From: a virus
Virus record (IMG/VR): IMGVR_UViG_3300031885_000010
Location: 1 to 64,000 of that record
Strand: one strand, 5' to 3'
Length of the DNA: 64,000 nucleotides
The position numbers and the translations under genes were made by a program. The notes beneath the pieces were generated by a model. That model saw only the letters and a list, made by a program, of their open reading frames with translations, searched no databases and was not told the origin of the DNA. This document shows positions 34,504-42,740 of this stretch, piece after piece; the first letter of the stretch is position 1, and every line of letters begins with the position of its first letter.

Positions 34504-34542
34504 AAAAAAGCCCACTGTCAGTCATGCATGACAATGGGCTTT
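34504..34542 (-). terminator. intrinsic terminator (minus strand)
   Basis: Reading the minus strand, AAAGCCCA (34542-34535) pairs with TGGGCTTT (34514-34507), with an inner TGTCA/TGACA stem, followed by a T-run. It ends transcription of the genes upstream before the scaffold-coat block, implying a separate promoter for the latter. Confidence 0.75.
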
Positions 34543-34632
34543 CTGTTATCCGTTTGGTTTCTCCCAGGAGGCGTGGCCAACGCACTGGAATAGGTTATTA
34601 TCTATTATCCACTTGTATCTTTCATATCTTAT

Positions 34633-34848
34633 TTATCCCGTAATATTCCTCAATGTTACTCTCGCACTTGCAATCTTGTGTTGTATATCCATTAACTCAG
34701 CAATTCTTCCGGCGTTAAAATGATTAACCCCTAACTCTTTATGTATACTCCATATAGAATCATTAATCCACGAAAGTATCATATCCCAGTTGGGATTACC
34801 TTCAATGGCTACTATTGCCCGTAAGGTTTCTTCGTCTGGGTGTATCAT
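34633..34848 (-). CDS. hypothetical protein, 71 aa
   Basis: Helical (ETLRAIVAIEGNPNWDMILS, IAELMDIQHKIASAR). Starts in an ATGA overlap with its upstream neighbour and is the last gene before the terminator. Small helical proteins of this kind in head clusters are of unknown function. Confidence 0.5.
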   Translation of the reverse strand: MIHPDEETLRAIVAIEGNPNWDMILSWINDSIWSIHKELGVNHFNAGRIAELMDIQHKIASARVTLRNITG

Positions 34849-35243
34849 TCAATCCACTCCGGTTGCCTTCCATCAGGATAGTGTTTAAGTTTCCTTACCG
34901 ACAACTCCTTGTCCTGTGAATCATATCTGGTGAAGATCATTATGTCTCTTTCCCGATCCTTCGTATCGTAATAAGTTACGGTCATCTTTTCCTTAGAGAT
35001 CATATTTCCAAGAACATCTCTTGTTACGTTGATCCGTTCTTTTATCTGGCCATCAGGCCAATATTCCTCACTTGGTCTACCCTGAATCTCAAGATTCTCA
35101 ATATCAAGATCATTCCCCTTTAAATAGAGAATGATAAGTTGCTTTTTGGTCATCAGGTCAAGTTTCTGTTTAAATTTGGTTCTGATAACGGTCACATCTG
35201 CATCTTTTAGTTGCTGTAAGGTGTAATCCCCTAAAATTCCCAT
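34845..35243 (-). CDS. hypothetical protein, 132 aa
   Basis: ATG 35243 has a GGAGG site inside the end of the HNH gene; TTG 35249 is the alternative. N-terminal helix (LMTKKQLIILYLKG) then beta strands (MTVTYYDTKDRERDIMIF). Similar proteins occur near phage head genes. Function unknown. Confidence 0.55.
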   Translation of the reverse strand: MGILGDYTLQQLKDADVTVIRTKFKQKLDLMTKKQLIILYLKGNDLDIENLEIQGRPSEEYWPDGQIKERINVTRDVLGNMISKEKMTVTYYDTKDRERDIMIFTRYDSQDKELSVRKLKHYPDGRQPEWIE

Positions 35244-35245
35244 TT

Positions 35246-35722
35246 TCAACCTCCAGTCTGAATATTATTTAGTTTGGCAAAATCCCCATAATATAATTTA
35301 GCCGCTTCATTATAGGCTAATGCTGCATCATCCCTTTGGATGAATACGCCGAGATGAATCGACTTATTTTCTACACTAATTCCAGATTCCCACTTTTTAA
35401 GTCGGGGATACCACCAAACACCTTTATAACCAGATGTATTCCCTTTCTGTATTCTACGATTTCGGTTATTATCAAGGGGTCTACATACTCTCATATTCTC
35501 ACGAATGCAGTTCAAACCATTTCCATCTTTATGGTCAACTTCCATTTTGATAGAAGGTTGCATTAAAAAGCGATGAAGATAAACGAGATGATTCTCAATT
35601 TGTGCTCTTGCATACCATATTTTTTTAATACATACAGCGCACCATTTATATTTAGAAACAGCATCAAAATCTTCGTCATCAATGATTGCAACCTTGTTTT
35701 GAGAAAGAAAAATCTCTTTCAT
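35246..35722 (-). CDS. HNH-AP2 homing endonuclease
   Basis: HNH core (MEVDHKDGNGLNCIRENMRV) and C-terminal AP2 DNA-binding domain (GYKGVWWYPRLKKWESGISV). A mobile free-standing nuclease. Its ATG lies four bases after the stop of the lectin-fold variable protein, immediately beside the proposed variable region. Confidence 0.85.
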   Translation of the reverse strand: MKEIFLSQNKVAIIDDEDFDAVSKYKWCAVCIKKIWYARAQIENHLVYLHRFLMQPSIKMEVDHKDGNGLNCIRENMRVCRPLDNNRNRRIQKGNTSGYKGVWWYPRLKKWESGISVENKSIHLGVFIQRDDAALAYNEAAKLYYGDFAKLNNIQTGG

Positions 35723-35725
35723 CCC

Positions 35726-36553
35726 TTACCCCCCCCTGACCAAAGCAACAAAACAGGGAGCAGTCTTAAGGACGCTGTACACGTTGCCATAGCCGAAACT
35801 CACGATAATGGCGTAAGCAACGTTGCTAGGGTGCGTAGTAGCCGACCAAAAGTAATCGCTCGTAGGCCACCCAGGGAATGCCACCGCATCGGGCGCTGCG
35901 ATGGGTTGCTCCATATGACGTAAGCTGAAAAGTTCTACATCATCAGCTATTTTCCAATCCCCGTATCCCCCTAACAATGCAGCGTTTACCGCTAACACAT
36001 AGGGAAATATTCCATACCCACTTATGGTAGTCCAGGGAAGTTTACCATCGCTGGCAGGTCCCATCTTGTCCGAGACTGTTTGAGACCACATCAAGCCTGT
36101 GTTATTATCTAACACACAGGCATTACTGTGTGCCTCACGTTTCTTGATGGTAATACTTGCACCTTCGACCTCACTCGTTAAGACATTACTTGAAGTCAAT
36201 GTGATTGTCCCAGCCGCAACGCCTCCTGCTGCAATCGTATGTGCTATATTGTTTCCTGGCGTTGGAGACCCAGAGACGGGAATAACATCACCAGCCACGA
36301 ACAGGGTGGTAAAGTTGGTTGTGTCAGAAGTTAATGTATCGGGTGTTCCCTTCACGAATGCAATATGGGTTGAAACCAGATGGGTAAGGTCAATCGTGGT
36401 AGTACCAGAGAATGTTCCAGCGGTAAAAACCGTGTAGGATTTGGCCATTCCCTTCTCATAATAACCATCATCGTAATCCACATAACTGGTCGTCTGGCCG
36501 GTTACTAATAATCTTGCCCTATTTAAAAGAACACCATTTCTATAGGTACTCAT
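35726..36553 (-). CDS. DUF1566/Lcl lectin-fold protein, probable DGR target
   Basis: The C-terminal domain (VLDNNTGLMWSQTV, LLGGYGDWKIADDVELFS, DYFWSATTHPSN ... FVALVRGG) is the C-type-lectin-like DUF1566 fold that diversity-generating retroelements often mutate. Through the last 33 codons before the final AGG GGG GGG nearly every codon ends in C or T (AGC AAC GTT GCT TAC GCC ATT ATC ...), the trace left when AAY codons are randomised at their first two bases. This segment is GC-richer than neighbouring genes. N-terminal half: beta domains, with FVAGDVIPVSGSPTPGN. Probably a receptor-binding tip. No reverse transcriptase or template repeat is in the window. Confidence 0.7.
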   Translation of the reverse strand: MSTYRNGVLLNRARLLVTGQTTSYVDYDDGYYEKGMAKSYTVFTAGTFSGTTTIDLTHLVSTHIAFVKGTPDTLTSDTTNFTTLFVAGDVIPVSGSPTPGNNIAHTIAAGGVAAGTITLTSSNVLTSEVEGASITIKKREAHSNACVLDNNTGLMWSQTVSDKMGPASDGKLPWTTISGYGIFPYVLAVNAALLGGYGDWKIADDVELFSLRHMEQPIAAPDAVAFPGWPTSDYFWSATTHPSNVAYAIIVSFGYGNVYSVLKTAPCFVALVRGG

Positions 36554-37809
36554 ACCAAATATCCTCCATTAACATTAGCTCGATAATGAATTATCACATC
36601 ACAGGTTGTAGGATTAGTATCTGCCGTTCCGCCAGCAATCGTTAATTGCACCAAATTTCCAGTCTGAAGAAGTATCTTTCCAGTCCAACTTAATTGTGCA
36701 TATGCAGTTAGATTTGCTATTGCCCCTTCAGTTGAAGAAATAATGACTTGCGGAGTGGTATGATCGGTTTGAACCGAAATTGAAGTAATTCCACCAGTAT
36801 CATCGGCAACATTCAATCTTGGAGAAAAAATCACAGACTCAATAGTTACATTCTGAGTTGTTCCAGTTGCAATGGTATAATTACCTGCACTATTATGGAG
36901 ATCAACTGTCGCAGAAAGAATTTGAAGGTTGCCTACTGCACGATTGATAGCATTCACAGAACCTTCAAGACCGCTTTGTGCATATTCCTGTCTCTCAAAT
37001 ACATTCCCATCTGCATTTGATGTAACCCATGCAGAATTATAGACACCTGCAATAAACTGCTCTCCACCACTACCATAAACAATATATCTGAAATGCCCGA
37101 AGTCTCCCTGAACAATCTCTGAGGTACTGGTTCCTTTGGAGTATGACTCAAAGAAGAGTGTAACTTGATTCGTCATGTAATTAGATGGATCTTCGACCTT
37201 GGTTATTAGTACCCAATTGTAAAGTGGATATTGGACTGTTGAGTAATAAAGATTCCACGATTTTCCCCATCGTTCAATCTTAAATGCCACTGCATCATCA
37301 GTCGTATTCACACTGGCAGTGACCTCTGCTGCGTTATTCAACTTGGATCGAACTTGATATCTATTAATGGACGTTCCTTTCTGTCTCTCAATGGCAATAT
37401 AGTTGGTGGAATCGTAGGTTGTCCCTTTCGACAATAGCATCCCTGCTGCTTTTGCAGTCGCACTATCCACAGATCCCCAAGTTAATGACAGGTCACAAAT
37501 GATACTGAATATATCAGCATAAAATGGGATAGCGTGATTGACTGCATATCTGGCTTCGGTAGGGGTTCCATCGGGGTCGAGTTTTACCATTAATCTATTT
37601 GCCGTAGTAGTATTGATGTCTGCCGACCCACCTTCCGTACCCGTTATGTATCCTACATTCCACCTCTCATTATCAGCATCGGCATCAGCAACATCAAAGT
37701 CATCCATATCAGCAATGGCAGGAACCAATGACATGATGGCACCTGGAGTATAATAAGGTGGATAGCCGAAACCAAGATGATATATGTCTGCCCAATTCTT
37801 TCGTGACAT
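36550..37809 (-). CDS. lectin-like virion fibre protein, 419 aa
   Basis: Residues about 80-230 look like a concanavalin-type sandwich (YAVNHAIPFYADIFSII, VAFKIERWGKSWNLYYS), and the C-terminal 120 residues are another beta domain (TVDLHNSAGNYTIATGTTQN). Overlaps the variable protein's start by four bases; the two may form one fibre, this being the trunk. Confidence 0.55.
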   Translation of the reverse strand: MSRKNWADIYHLGFGYPPYYTPGAIMSLVPAIADMDDFDVADADADNERWNVGYITGTEGGSADINTTTANRLMVKLDPDGTPTEARYAVNHAIPFYADIFSIICDLSLTWGSVDSATAKAAGMLLSKGTTYDSTNYIAIERQKGTSINRYQVRSKLNNAAEVTASVNTTDDAVAFKIERWGKSWNLYYSTVQYPLYNWVLITKVEDPSNYMTNQVTLFFESYSKGTSTSEIVQGDFGHFRYIVYGSGGEQFIAGVYNSAWVTSNADGNVFERQEYAQSGLEGSVNAINRAVGNLQILSATVDLHNSAGNYTIATGTTQNVTIESVIFSPRLNVADDTGGITSISVQTDHTTPQVIISSTEGAIANLTAYAQLSWTGKILLQTGNLVQLTIAGGTADTNPTTCDVIIHYRANVNGGYLV

Positions 37810-37823
37810 TTAAATTCCTCCTT

Positions 37824-38201
37824 TTATATTAATTCCATGAAGTGATCTGGAATATAATCCATATCAACTGTAACCGTACCATTAGAGCCAGGATCTCCGC
37901 TTGGTTGTGCCGTTACATACTCCCCATAAGTAATAGGGATACTGGAAGGAAGTACATATCCTGCGGCTCCTGAGTTCTTGTCTAATGGTTCGGATTCAGC
38001 CAGAAGTATTCCATTCCGATCATAAAGGCGAACCAAAGTCGTAACATTATTTGTGAAGTCTGGAGTAACTATTTTTACCATGCATAACATTCCCTGACAT
38101 CTTCCAGTATTGGCTGATATACTTGCTGGATTGGATTGCCGAACTTCTGCGGATGCTCCATCTGGAAGTATAATTGATATTCTTGGTATAATCTTAGCCA
38201 T
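37824..38201 (-). CDS. beta structural protein, 125 aa
   Basis: Compact beta-sandwich pattern (CMVKIVTPDFTNNVTTLVRL, GTVTVDMDYIPDHF). Lies between portal and fibre-like genes; probably a head or tail accessory. Unrecognised. Confidence 0.5.
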   Translation of the reverse strand: MAKIIPRISIILPDGASAEVRQSNPASISANTGRCQGMLCMVKIVTPDFTNNVTTLVRLYDRNGILLAESEPLDKNSGAAGYVLPSSIPITYGEYVTAQPSGDPGSNGTVTVDMDYIPDHFMELI

Positions 38202-38215
38202 CTTACTATCCTCCT

Positions 38216-40285
38216 TTATTGCATAGACGGTCCTGTAGGAACCATTCTATTAGCCGTTCCCTGCACGGGATTGCCTGCTGCATCTACCTGTGGTGCACCT
38301 GCCGGTGGAGGCACAGCCCCCTGCATCGGTAAGGGATTGAGTTGATCCTCCGGCACCAACTTACTGGCATCCAGATGCATACTCTTAGCCGATTCCTTCA
38401 GCCCATACTTTAATCCTTCACGTCCCATAAGTTCCTGAAACACTGGGATAGTACCAGCATTACGCAGGAAGTCATTGAGTCGGAGTGCCTGTTGTTCTCT
38501 GAGCATAAGCCATGCTGAACCCTTAGCCTGTATTTTCGTATCTCCGATGTATTCCAATGTTTCATCAAGATTGTAGTTCTCATAGTATTGAGCCTTGATT
38601 AAAGGTATGATGATATTGGTATCAACAGTAAATGCTACTTCCCTAATTCCACGATTCTGCTGACCCATGAACATGGAAAGGCCCGATGCAGTATTGCCAG
38701 CTCCTGACACGTTGGGATCTCCATGCGCATATCCGGCAATCCCACAGTGTTCATCAGCAATCTTGGAGGCATCATGATAAGCACTAAGGAGTTCAGAAGC
38801 ATGCATTTGTGCTTGGAAAAACTGCATGAAGGGTTCAGTCTGGGAAGAGAATGCATTCTTAACAAACTTCCAAATCTTCCATGGCCATATTTTGGTTACA
38901 TCTTGTCCAGGTGCAAGAGATTCAGTATCAAATGCCACCTGTGGTCCACTTGCTAATGCTATATTATTCTGTAATGCCCTAATAGCTGAGTTAGCTAATG
39001 ACTGTGCATCAGGAATTGTTTCCGGCAATCCCCTTCCCCAAAAAGAATTCTTCTCCTCCACATAGGAGGCTTTATAATAAGGTTTTAGGCCGAGTGGATT
39101 ATCATTAAGCCTGACTGCTAATATCCATCTATCAATGAGCCATGTCTGGACACGGTACACCAAGTCTGGATCAATCTTAACTCCAAAAAGGGTCTCTCCC
39201 TGATCCTCACTTTCTCCTGCCCAGCTAAGAAGCAATCTTCCTTCTACGGCATCATGGTACTCCAAGCATTCTATCTTATCCCAGGTATAATACTGAGACG
39301 ACTCTCTACCTTCTGCCTCGATGCGTTCCTGCTCATCCCAAGTCCATTCATGCCAACCTCTATCGGTGAAAGTACGAAGGATCTCTCGAATCGCCACTTC
39401 ATCGAAGCCAGGAAGCTCGATCATATCTTGCAGATCGGTACGGGTAAAGAATAGACGTTCTATGATTCCTGTATCATTAATATTAGTGGCCCCTGGAAGC
39501 GGGAACATATCGAAGGGAGATGGAGAATCCCAGGTAGGAATGGTCTCATCCTTCACCTTTACTTTCCCACGTCCATCTGCACTCTCCTCAATATCCATGG
39601 CTTTCTTCTTACGGTAGATAGGCCCCTTTATGAATCCAGCCTTGAGATCCACAATATCCATTAGACATGATGCTAATGCTTCGTAGAATCCTCCCTCTAC
39701 CAGCTGATCCTCTATCTTAGCCGCCATCATCTCGGACTTATCTTTAGCAATGTCCATGATAATAGCCTTATACTGATCCTTAAATTTAGGAAGAGCTTGC
39801 ATCATGGACTGCTGGATGGCTGATGGGTCTAAACCGGATGCGATTACCTGTTGCATGAATTTGTTGACTTCGGCCATAAAGGTGATTTCAGCAAGCCTTT
39901 CGTTTTGTGGACTGAGAGATGGAAGAGGAGTTGGCTCGATGGAGTATGGGCGCTCGCCTGATTGGAAGTAAACTTCCTTGAGCATAGCCTTAGCAGTTCT
40001 GGATTTTACATCTGTTATCATCATGAACAGGTCGGAGCCAAGTTGTTTAATATCGGCTAATTTGGCTGGCTCATACTCTCCACGGATCTGGAGAAGGTTG
40101 GCAATCATCTGATTATGGAACTTTATCTTTTCGAGTTTGGCCTTCTCCCATGCGGTACGGACATGACCTGAGAGTTGGTTCACCATCATATCTGATGGCG
40201 TATCTCCCTTGGCCTTCATCTCACGATCTGCCTTGGCCTTGGCTTCCTCTTCTAATTTGAGTTGATCGTTGCCTATAAGTTGCAT
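38216..40285 (-). CDS. portal protein
   Basis: A 689-residue podovirus-style portal. Signs are a helical N-terminus, a central WDSPSPFDMFPLPGAT, ARG/ASN-rich wing regions, ASYVEEKNSFWGRGLPETIPD, and SGAGNTASGLSMFMGQQNR, all in the order of such proteins, with a Pro-rich C-terminus (PMQGAVPPPAGAPQ). It forms the dodecameric ring through which DNA is packaged. It lies between terminase and scaffold genes. Confidence 0.8.
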   Translation of the reverse strand: MQLIGNDQLKLEEEAKAKADREMKAKGDTPSDMMVNQLSGHVRTAWEKAKLEKIKFHNQMIANLLQIRGEYEPAKLADIKQLGSDLFMMITDVKSRTAKAMLKEVYFQSGERPYSIEPTPLPSLSPQNERLAEITFMAEVNKFMQQVIASGLDPSAIQQSMMQALPKFKDQYKAIIMDIAKDKSEMMAAKIEDQLVEGGFYEALASCLMDIVDLKAGFIKGPIYRKKKAMDIEESADGRGKVKVKDETIPTWDSPSPFDMFPLPGATNINDTGIIERLFFTRTDLQDMIELPGFDEVAIREILRTFTDRGWHEWTWDEQERIEAEGRESSQYYTWDKIECLEYHDAVEGRLLLSWAGESEDQGETLFGVKIDPDLVYRVQTWLIDRWILAVRLNDNPLGLKPYYKASYVEEKNSFWGRGLPETIPDAQSLANSAIRALQNNIALASGPQVAFDTESLAPGQDVTKIWPWKIWKFVKNAFSSQTEPFMQFFQAQMHASELLSAYHDASKIADEHCGIAGYAHGDPNVSGAGNTASGLSMFMGQQNRGIREVAFTVDTNIIIPLIKAQYYENYNLDETLEYIGDTKIQAKGSAWLMLREQQALRLNDFLRNAGTIPVFQELMGREGLKYGLKESAKSMHLDASKLVPEDQLNPLPMQGAVPPPAGAPQVDAAGNPVQGTANRMVPTGPSMQ

Positions 40286-40476
40286 TTAACTCCTGCAAAT
40301 ACATTGGGAAATGGATTTCCCGTATATGATGGAGAAAAAGGACTCCAAGGAATTACCCAAGGATTAGTTGGTTCTATTGGATAAGTTATCGTATCTCGAT
40401 ATGGAGGATTACAATTACACTCCCTTACCCACGGTGCATATACCTTCTGACAACGTGGACATACCCATCCTTCCAT
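40273..40476 (-). CDS. zinc-ribbon micro-protein, 67 aa
   Basis: ATG 40476 with GGAGGGAATA. CPRCQKVYAPWVRECNC forms one metal site, then a Pro/aromatic-rich tail (PTNPWVIPWSPFSPSYTG). Its end overlaps the portal start by 13 bases. Role unknown. Confidence 0.5.
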   Translation of the reverse strand: MEGWVCPRCQKVYAPWVRECNCNPPYRDTITYPIEPTNPWVIPWSPFSPSYTGNPFPNVFAGVKCNL

Positions 40477-40497
40477 TATTCCCTCCATTTCACCCAA

Positions 40498-40538
40498 CAA
40501 AAAAGCCACCTCCAGCCGGTGCACCGAAGATGGCTTTT
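40498..40538 (-). terminator. intrinsic terminator (minus strand)
   Basis: On the minus strand AAAGCCATCT pairs with AGGTGGCTTT (one wobble) around a CGGTGCACCG palindrome, followed by a T6 run. It separates the small-gene/terminase block from portal and downstream virion genes. A nested hairpin (40546-40586) precedes it. Confidence 0.7.
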
Positions 40539-40655
40539 CCAATTACATTGGGGAGGGATTTATCGGGAGCTACCCGACTATCCCCAAAGATTATTAATTA
40601 ATATTCTGTTTCTATCATGTCCATGCCCTTGGCGATATACCCAAATGTTAGAATT

Positions 40656-40814
40656 CTATTTTATAGTCACTTTCTTAGTTCCAACTTCTCTGCCTTCATC
40701 AACTACAACAATAAACTCCTCTTTGTATAAAATATCTATATCAATATAATCAACTTGTGTCTGATTTGTCATTCCCTTATTCTCAATTAATTCTTTCAAG
40801 TCTTCCCATGTCAT
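40656..40814 (-). CDS. small protein, 52 aa
   Basis: ATG 40814 preceded by AGGGATAATAG. Acidic helix first (WEDLKELIENKGMTNQ), then strands (EEFIVVVDEGREVGTKKV). Conserved-looking but unrecognised; last gene before the hairpin and terminator. Confidence 0.5.
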   Translation of the reverse strand: MTWEDLKELIENKGMTNQTQVDYIDIDILYKEEFIVVVDEGREVGTKKVTIK

Positions 40815-40853
40815 GTCTATTATCCCTGATAATATATCCTTTTTTTAATAGAA

Positions 40854-41069
40854 TTAACTCATAATAAAACAATTCTTTCGACCTATTTCTCTCCACATAT
40901 CTTCCGTTAAGGGAAATGTATCAGGTTCCATTTTCACATTGTGGATAATATCTGTTGGCCAAAACCAAGAACACTGATCACAAACATGATGTTTTCTATT
41001 TGTTAAATGCACTTCTCCTTTTTCTATATCAAGTTGCTTTTCACAAATGAAACATTTAATTATATTCAT
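40854..41069 (-). CDS. zinc-binding small protein, 71 aa
   Basis: CFICEKQLD and HVCDQCSWF give a four-Cys metal site. AGAGGAGATAT lies before the start. It is one of many tiny ribbon proteins in this genome. Function unknown. Confidence 0.55.
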   Translation of the reverse strand: MNIIKCFICEKQLDIEKGEVHLTNRKHHVCDQCSWFWPTDIIHNVKMEPDTFPLTEDMWREIGRKNCFIMS

Positions 41070-41079
41070 ATCTCCTCTC

Positions 41080-41718
41080 TTATGTCCACGCTCTTGGGTT
41101 TATCCCTTTCTCCACTACCTTCACTGGTTGCTGAGCATCACTCACCTCAAACTCCGCCAGTACATACCGTAAAGCATTAATCGCAAAGAACCTCTCAGGC
41201 GGGTCATCCTTCTTAATCTCCCTAAGCTGTGAATGTATCACAAATTCCCGTGGAATGTCAAGTCCTTTTATTTCCCGAAGCCAACGCTTAATCATTTCTA
41301 TGCCATAGAAGAAGTCATAGGCTTTAGGTGCATCCCTCAACCGAACCTCTTGTTTAGGACGTTTCTTACGATGTGTCTCATAAAGAGACTGAGAAAATGA
41401 GTCATACTTGCTATTGAAATCGGTGCATATCTCAGTCACTCCGAATATTCCCATTTCATCAAAAAGCTTGTCGAATAGCCCACTGACGGTTGGAGCCTTG
41501 AATTCTCCTACCATAGATAGAGTGTACTGTCCGGTCAACAGTTTGATGTCCCTCTGTGCAAGGATGCAGAAGTATCCGCCTGGATTATCGGGAGTCGGCC
41601 ATGCCAATCCTACTCTGGCTCCACGGAAGAACTCCTTGTCTGTTCTGCCATCAGTATTGGTTTCGATGGTGAATGGCCCACCTGCCGTATGGATTCTACG
41701 GTTTGACATGAGATGCAT
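41080..41718 (-). CDS. conserved-looking protein near terminase, 212 aa
   Basis: A soluble alpha/beta protein. The N-terminus is strand-rich (RVGLAWPTPDNPGGYFCILA), the middle has TEICTDFNSKYDSFSQ, and the C-terminus is helical (ERFFAINALRYVLAEFEV). Asp residues in TDFNSKYD could belong to a nuclease-like core, but no family is recognised. It sits between terminase and portal. Confidence 0.5.
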   Translation of the reverse strand: MHLMSNRRIHTAGGPFTIETNTDGRTDKEFFRGARVGLAWPTPDNPGGYFCILAQRDIKLLTGQYTLSMVGEFKAPTVSGLFDKLFDEMGIFGVTEICTDFNSKYDSFSQSLYETHRKKRPKQEVRLRDAPKAYDFFYGIEMIKRWLREIKGLDIPREFVIHSQLREIKKDDPPERFFAINALRYVLAEFEVSDAQQPVKVVEKGINPRAWT

Positions 41719-41983
41719 ACCTCTTATCTAAAGGTGGAGAGGGTGGAGGCGGAATTGTAGGTGGTTCAACAACTCTGCCTAATAGCGGTTCTCCAGCCAT
41801 CTTATCCACCATTTTTGGTTCTTCCGATCTCCCGCTTGCCCATTCAAAGATTGTTTTAGCAGTCTCCATTACATCATCTGCAAAATTCTTCTTGTTGGCC
41901 TTAACATAGGTGGTAGATGGATGTGGACCAATAATATCAGTTGCCAATCTTACACACTGCAATTTCAAATCTTCTTTTTCCAT
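41696..41983 (-). CDS. hypothetical protein, 95 aa
   Basis: Helical N-terminal 50 residues (DVMETAKTIFEWASG) and a Pro-rich tail (PPTIPPPPSPPLDKRY). It overlaps the next gene by 23 bases. Unrecognised. Confidence 0.5.
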   Translation of the reverse strand: MEKEDLKLQCVRLATDIIGPHPSTTYVKANKKNFADDVMETAKTIFEWASGRSEEPKMVDKMAGEPLLGRVVEPPTIPPPPSPPLDKRYASHVKP

Positions 41984-41985
41984 GA

Positions 41986-42210
41986 TTAATCCTCCTCTTT
42001 TAAGTTTTCTAATTCAGATTCAAGTTCTTCCATCCTGCTATAGCATAATTTAACCACCTCTTTTTTGTGTTCTTCTTGCAGACGGTTCAGGTGGATATCA
42101 TCAGCATAGAATACCTGTGCGCTTCCATTTTGGTTTTGCTGAAGACACGCTGATATCCTTTTTCTATCATCTACTATCCGAAGCACCTTTCTGGCCGTAT
42201 CAAACTTCAT
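41986..42210 (-). CDS. small coiled-coil protein, 74 aa
   Basis: Short beta start (VLRIVDDRKRISACLQQ) and a C-terminal coiled coil (LCYSRMEELESELENLKEE). GGAGGATATAAA precedes the start. Function unknown. Confidence 0.5.
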   Translation of the reverse strand: MKFDTARKVLRIVDDRKRISACLQQNQNGSAQVFYADDIHLNRLQEEHKKEVVKLCYSRMEELESELENLKEED

Positions 42211-42239
42211 TTTATATCCTCCTCTCTAATGGTTAATTG

Positions 42240-42283
42240 TTATAGCAACTCAGGGAACAATAAGTCCACCTGATATTGATTTA
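42240..42283 (-). pseudogene. orphan copy 3 of the terminase C-terminal tail
   Basis: Immediately after the stop of the 55-aa gene an in-frame string NQYQVDLLFPELL-stop is encoded (stop at 42240-42242). It repeats the last residues of the terminase large subunit, with many synonymous changes. No start codon or ribosome site. Confidence 0.7.
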
Positions 42284-42451
42284 TTAAATTGGATGTTCTT
42301 TACGATATTCATAATATTTATCCCACATTTGATGTCTTTCCTCATCATTCATCTCAAATAAATAATGAAAGAGATGGGAACAATACTTCTTTTTCCATTC
42401 ATGATCGCTCAAGAATACTTTGTCCAACTGTATCCTGATCCAATGTAACAT
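42284..42451 (-). CDS. small protein inserted between terminase tails, 55 aa
   Basis: GAGGAGGGATATTAT precedes ATG 42451. Helical, aromatic (HLFHYLFEMNDEERHQMWDK). It is flanked by terminase-tail copies 2 and 3. Unrecognised. Confidence 0.5.
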   Translation of the reverse strand: MLHWIRIQLDKVFLSDHEWKKKYCSHLFHYLFEMNDEERHQMWDKYYEYRKEHPI

Positions 42452-42464
42452 ATAATATCCCTCC

Positions 42465-42521
42465 TCATAACAATTCTGGAAACAGCAAATCAACTTGATA
42501 CCGCCTCACCATGCACTCATG
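42465..42521 (-). pseudogene. orphan copy 2 of the terminase C-terminal tail
   Basis: Encodes HECMVRRYQVDLLFPELL-stop (stop 42465-42467), nearly identical to the terminase ending NYECMARQYQVDLLFPELL. Most base changes are third-position, so it was once under protein selection. It overlaps the stop of the 69-aa gene and holds the ribosome site of the next. Confidence 0.75.
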
Positions 42522-42726
42522 TCCAAGTATGTTTATAATTTTTTATCTCTATTGGATTAATTCTAAGTCCACATAAAACACAAACGGTTGATCCGACAAC
42601 AGAATATTCTGGTCCTAACTTAGAATAATGATCTTCAAAAACATGAAATGGACAAGAGAGTTGCTCCATTTCGATTTCCTTACATTTCTTTAATAAACTT
42701 TCTAATCTGTTTTCTTGATCTGTCAT
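42517..42726 (-). CDS. zinc-site small protein inserted between terminase tails, 69 aa
   Basis: CPFHVFEDH and CVLCGLRINP give a possible His/Cys metal site. N-terminal helix (NRLESLLKKCKEIEME). It starts 15 bases after the terminase stop and ends in tail copy 2. Confidence 0.5.
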   Translation of the reverse strand: MTDQENRLESLLKKCKEIEMEQLSCPFHVFEDHYSKLGPEYSVVGSTVCVLCGLRINPIEIKNYKHTWT

Positions 42727-42740
42727 CGCAACATTCTCTC

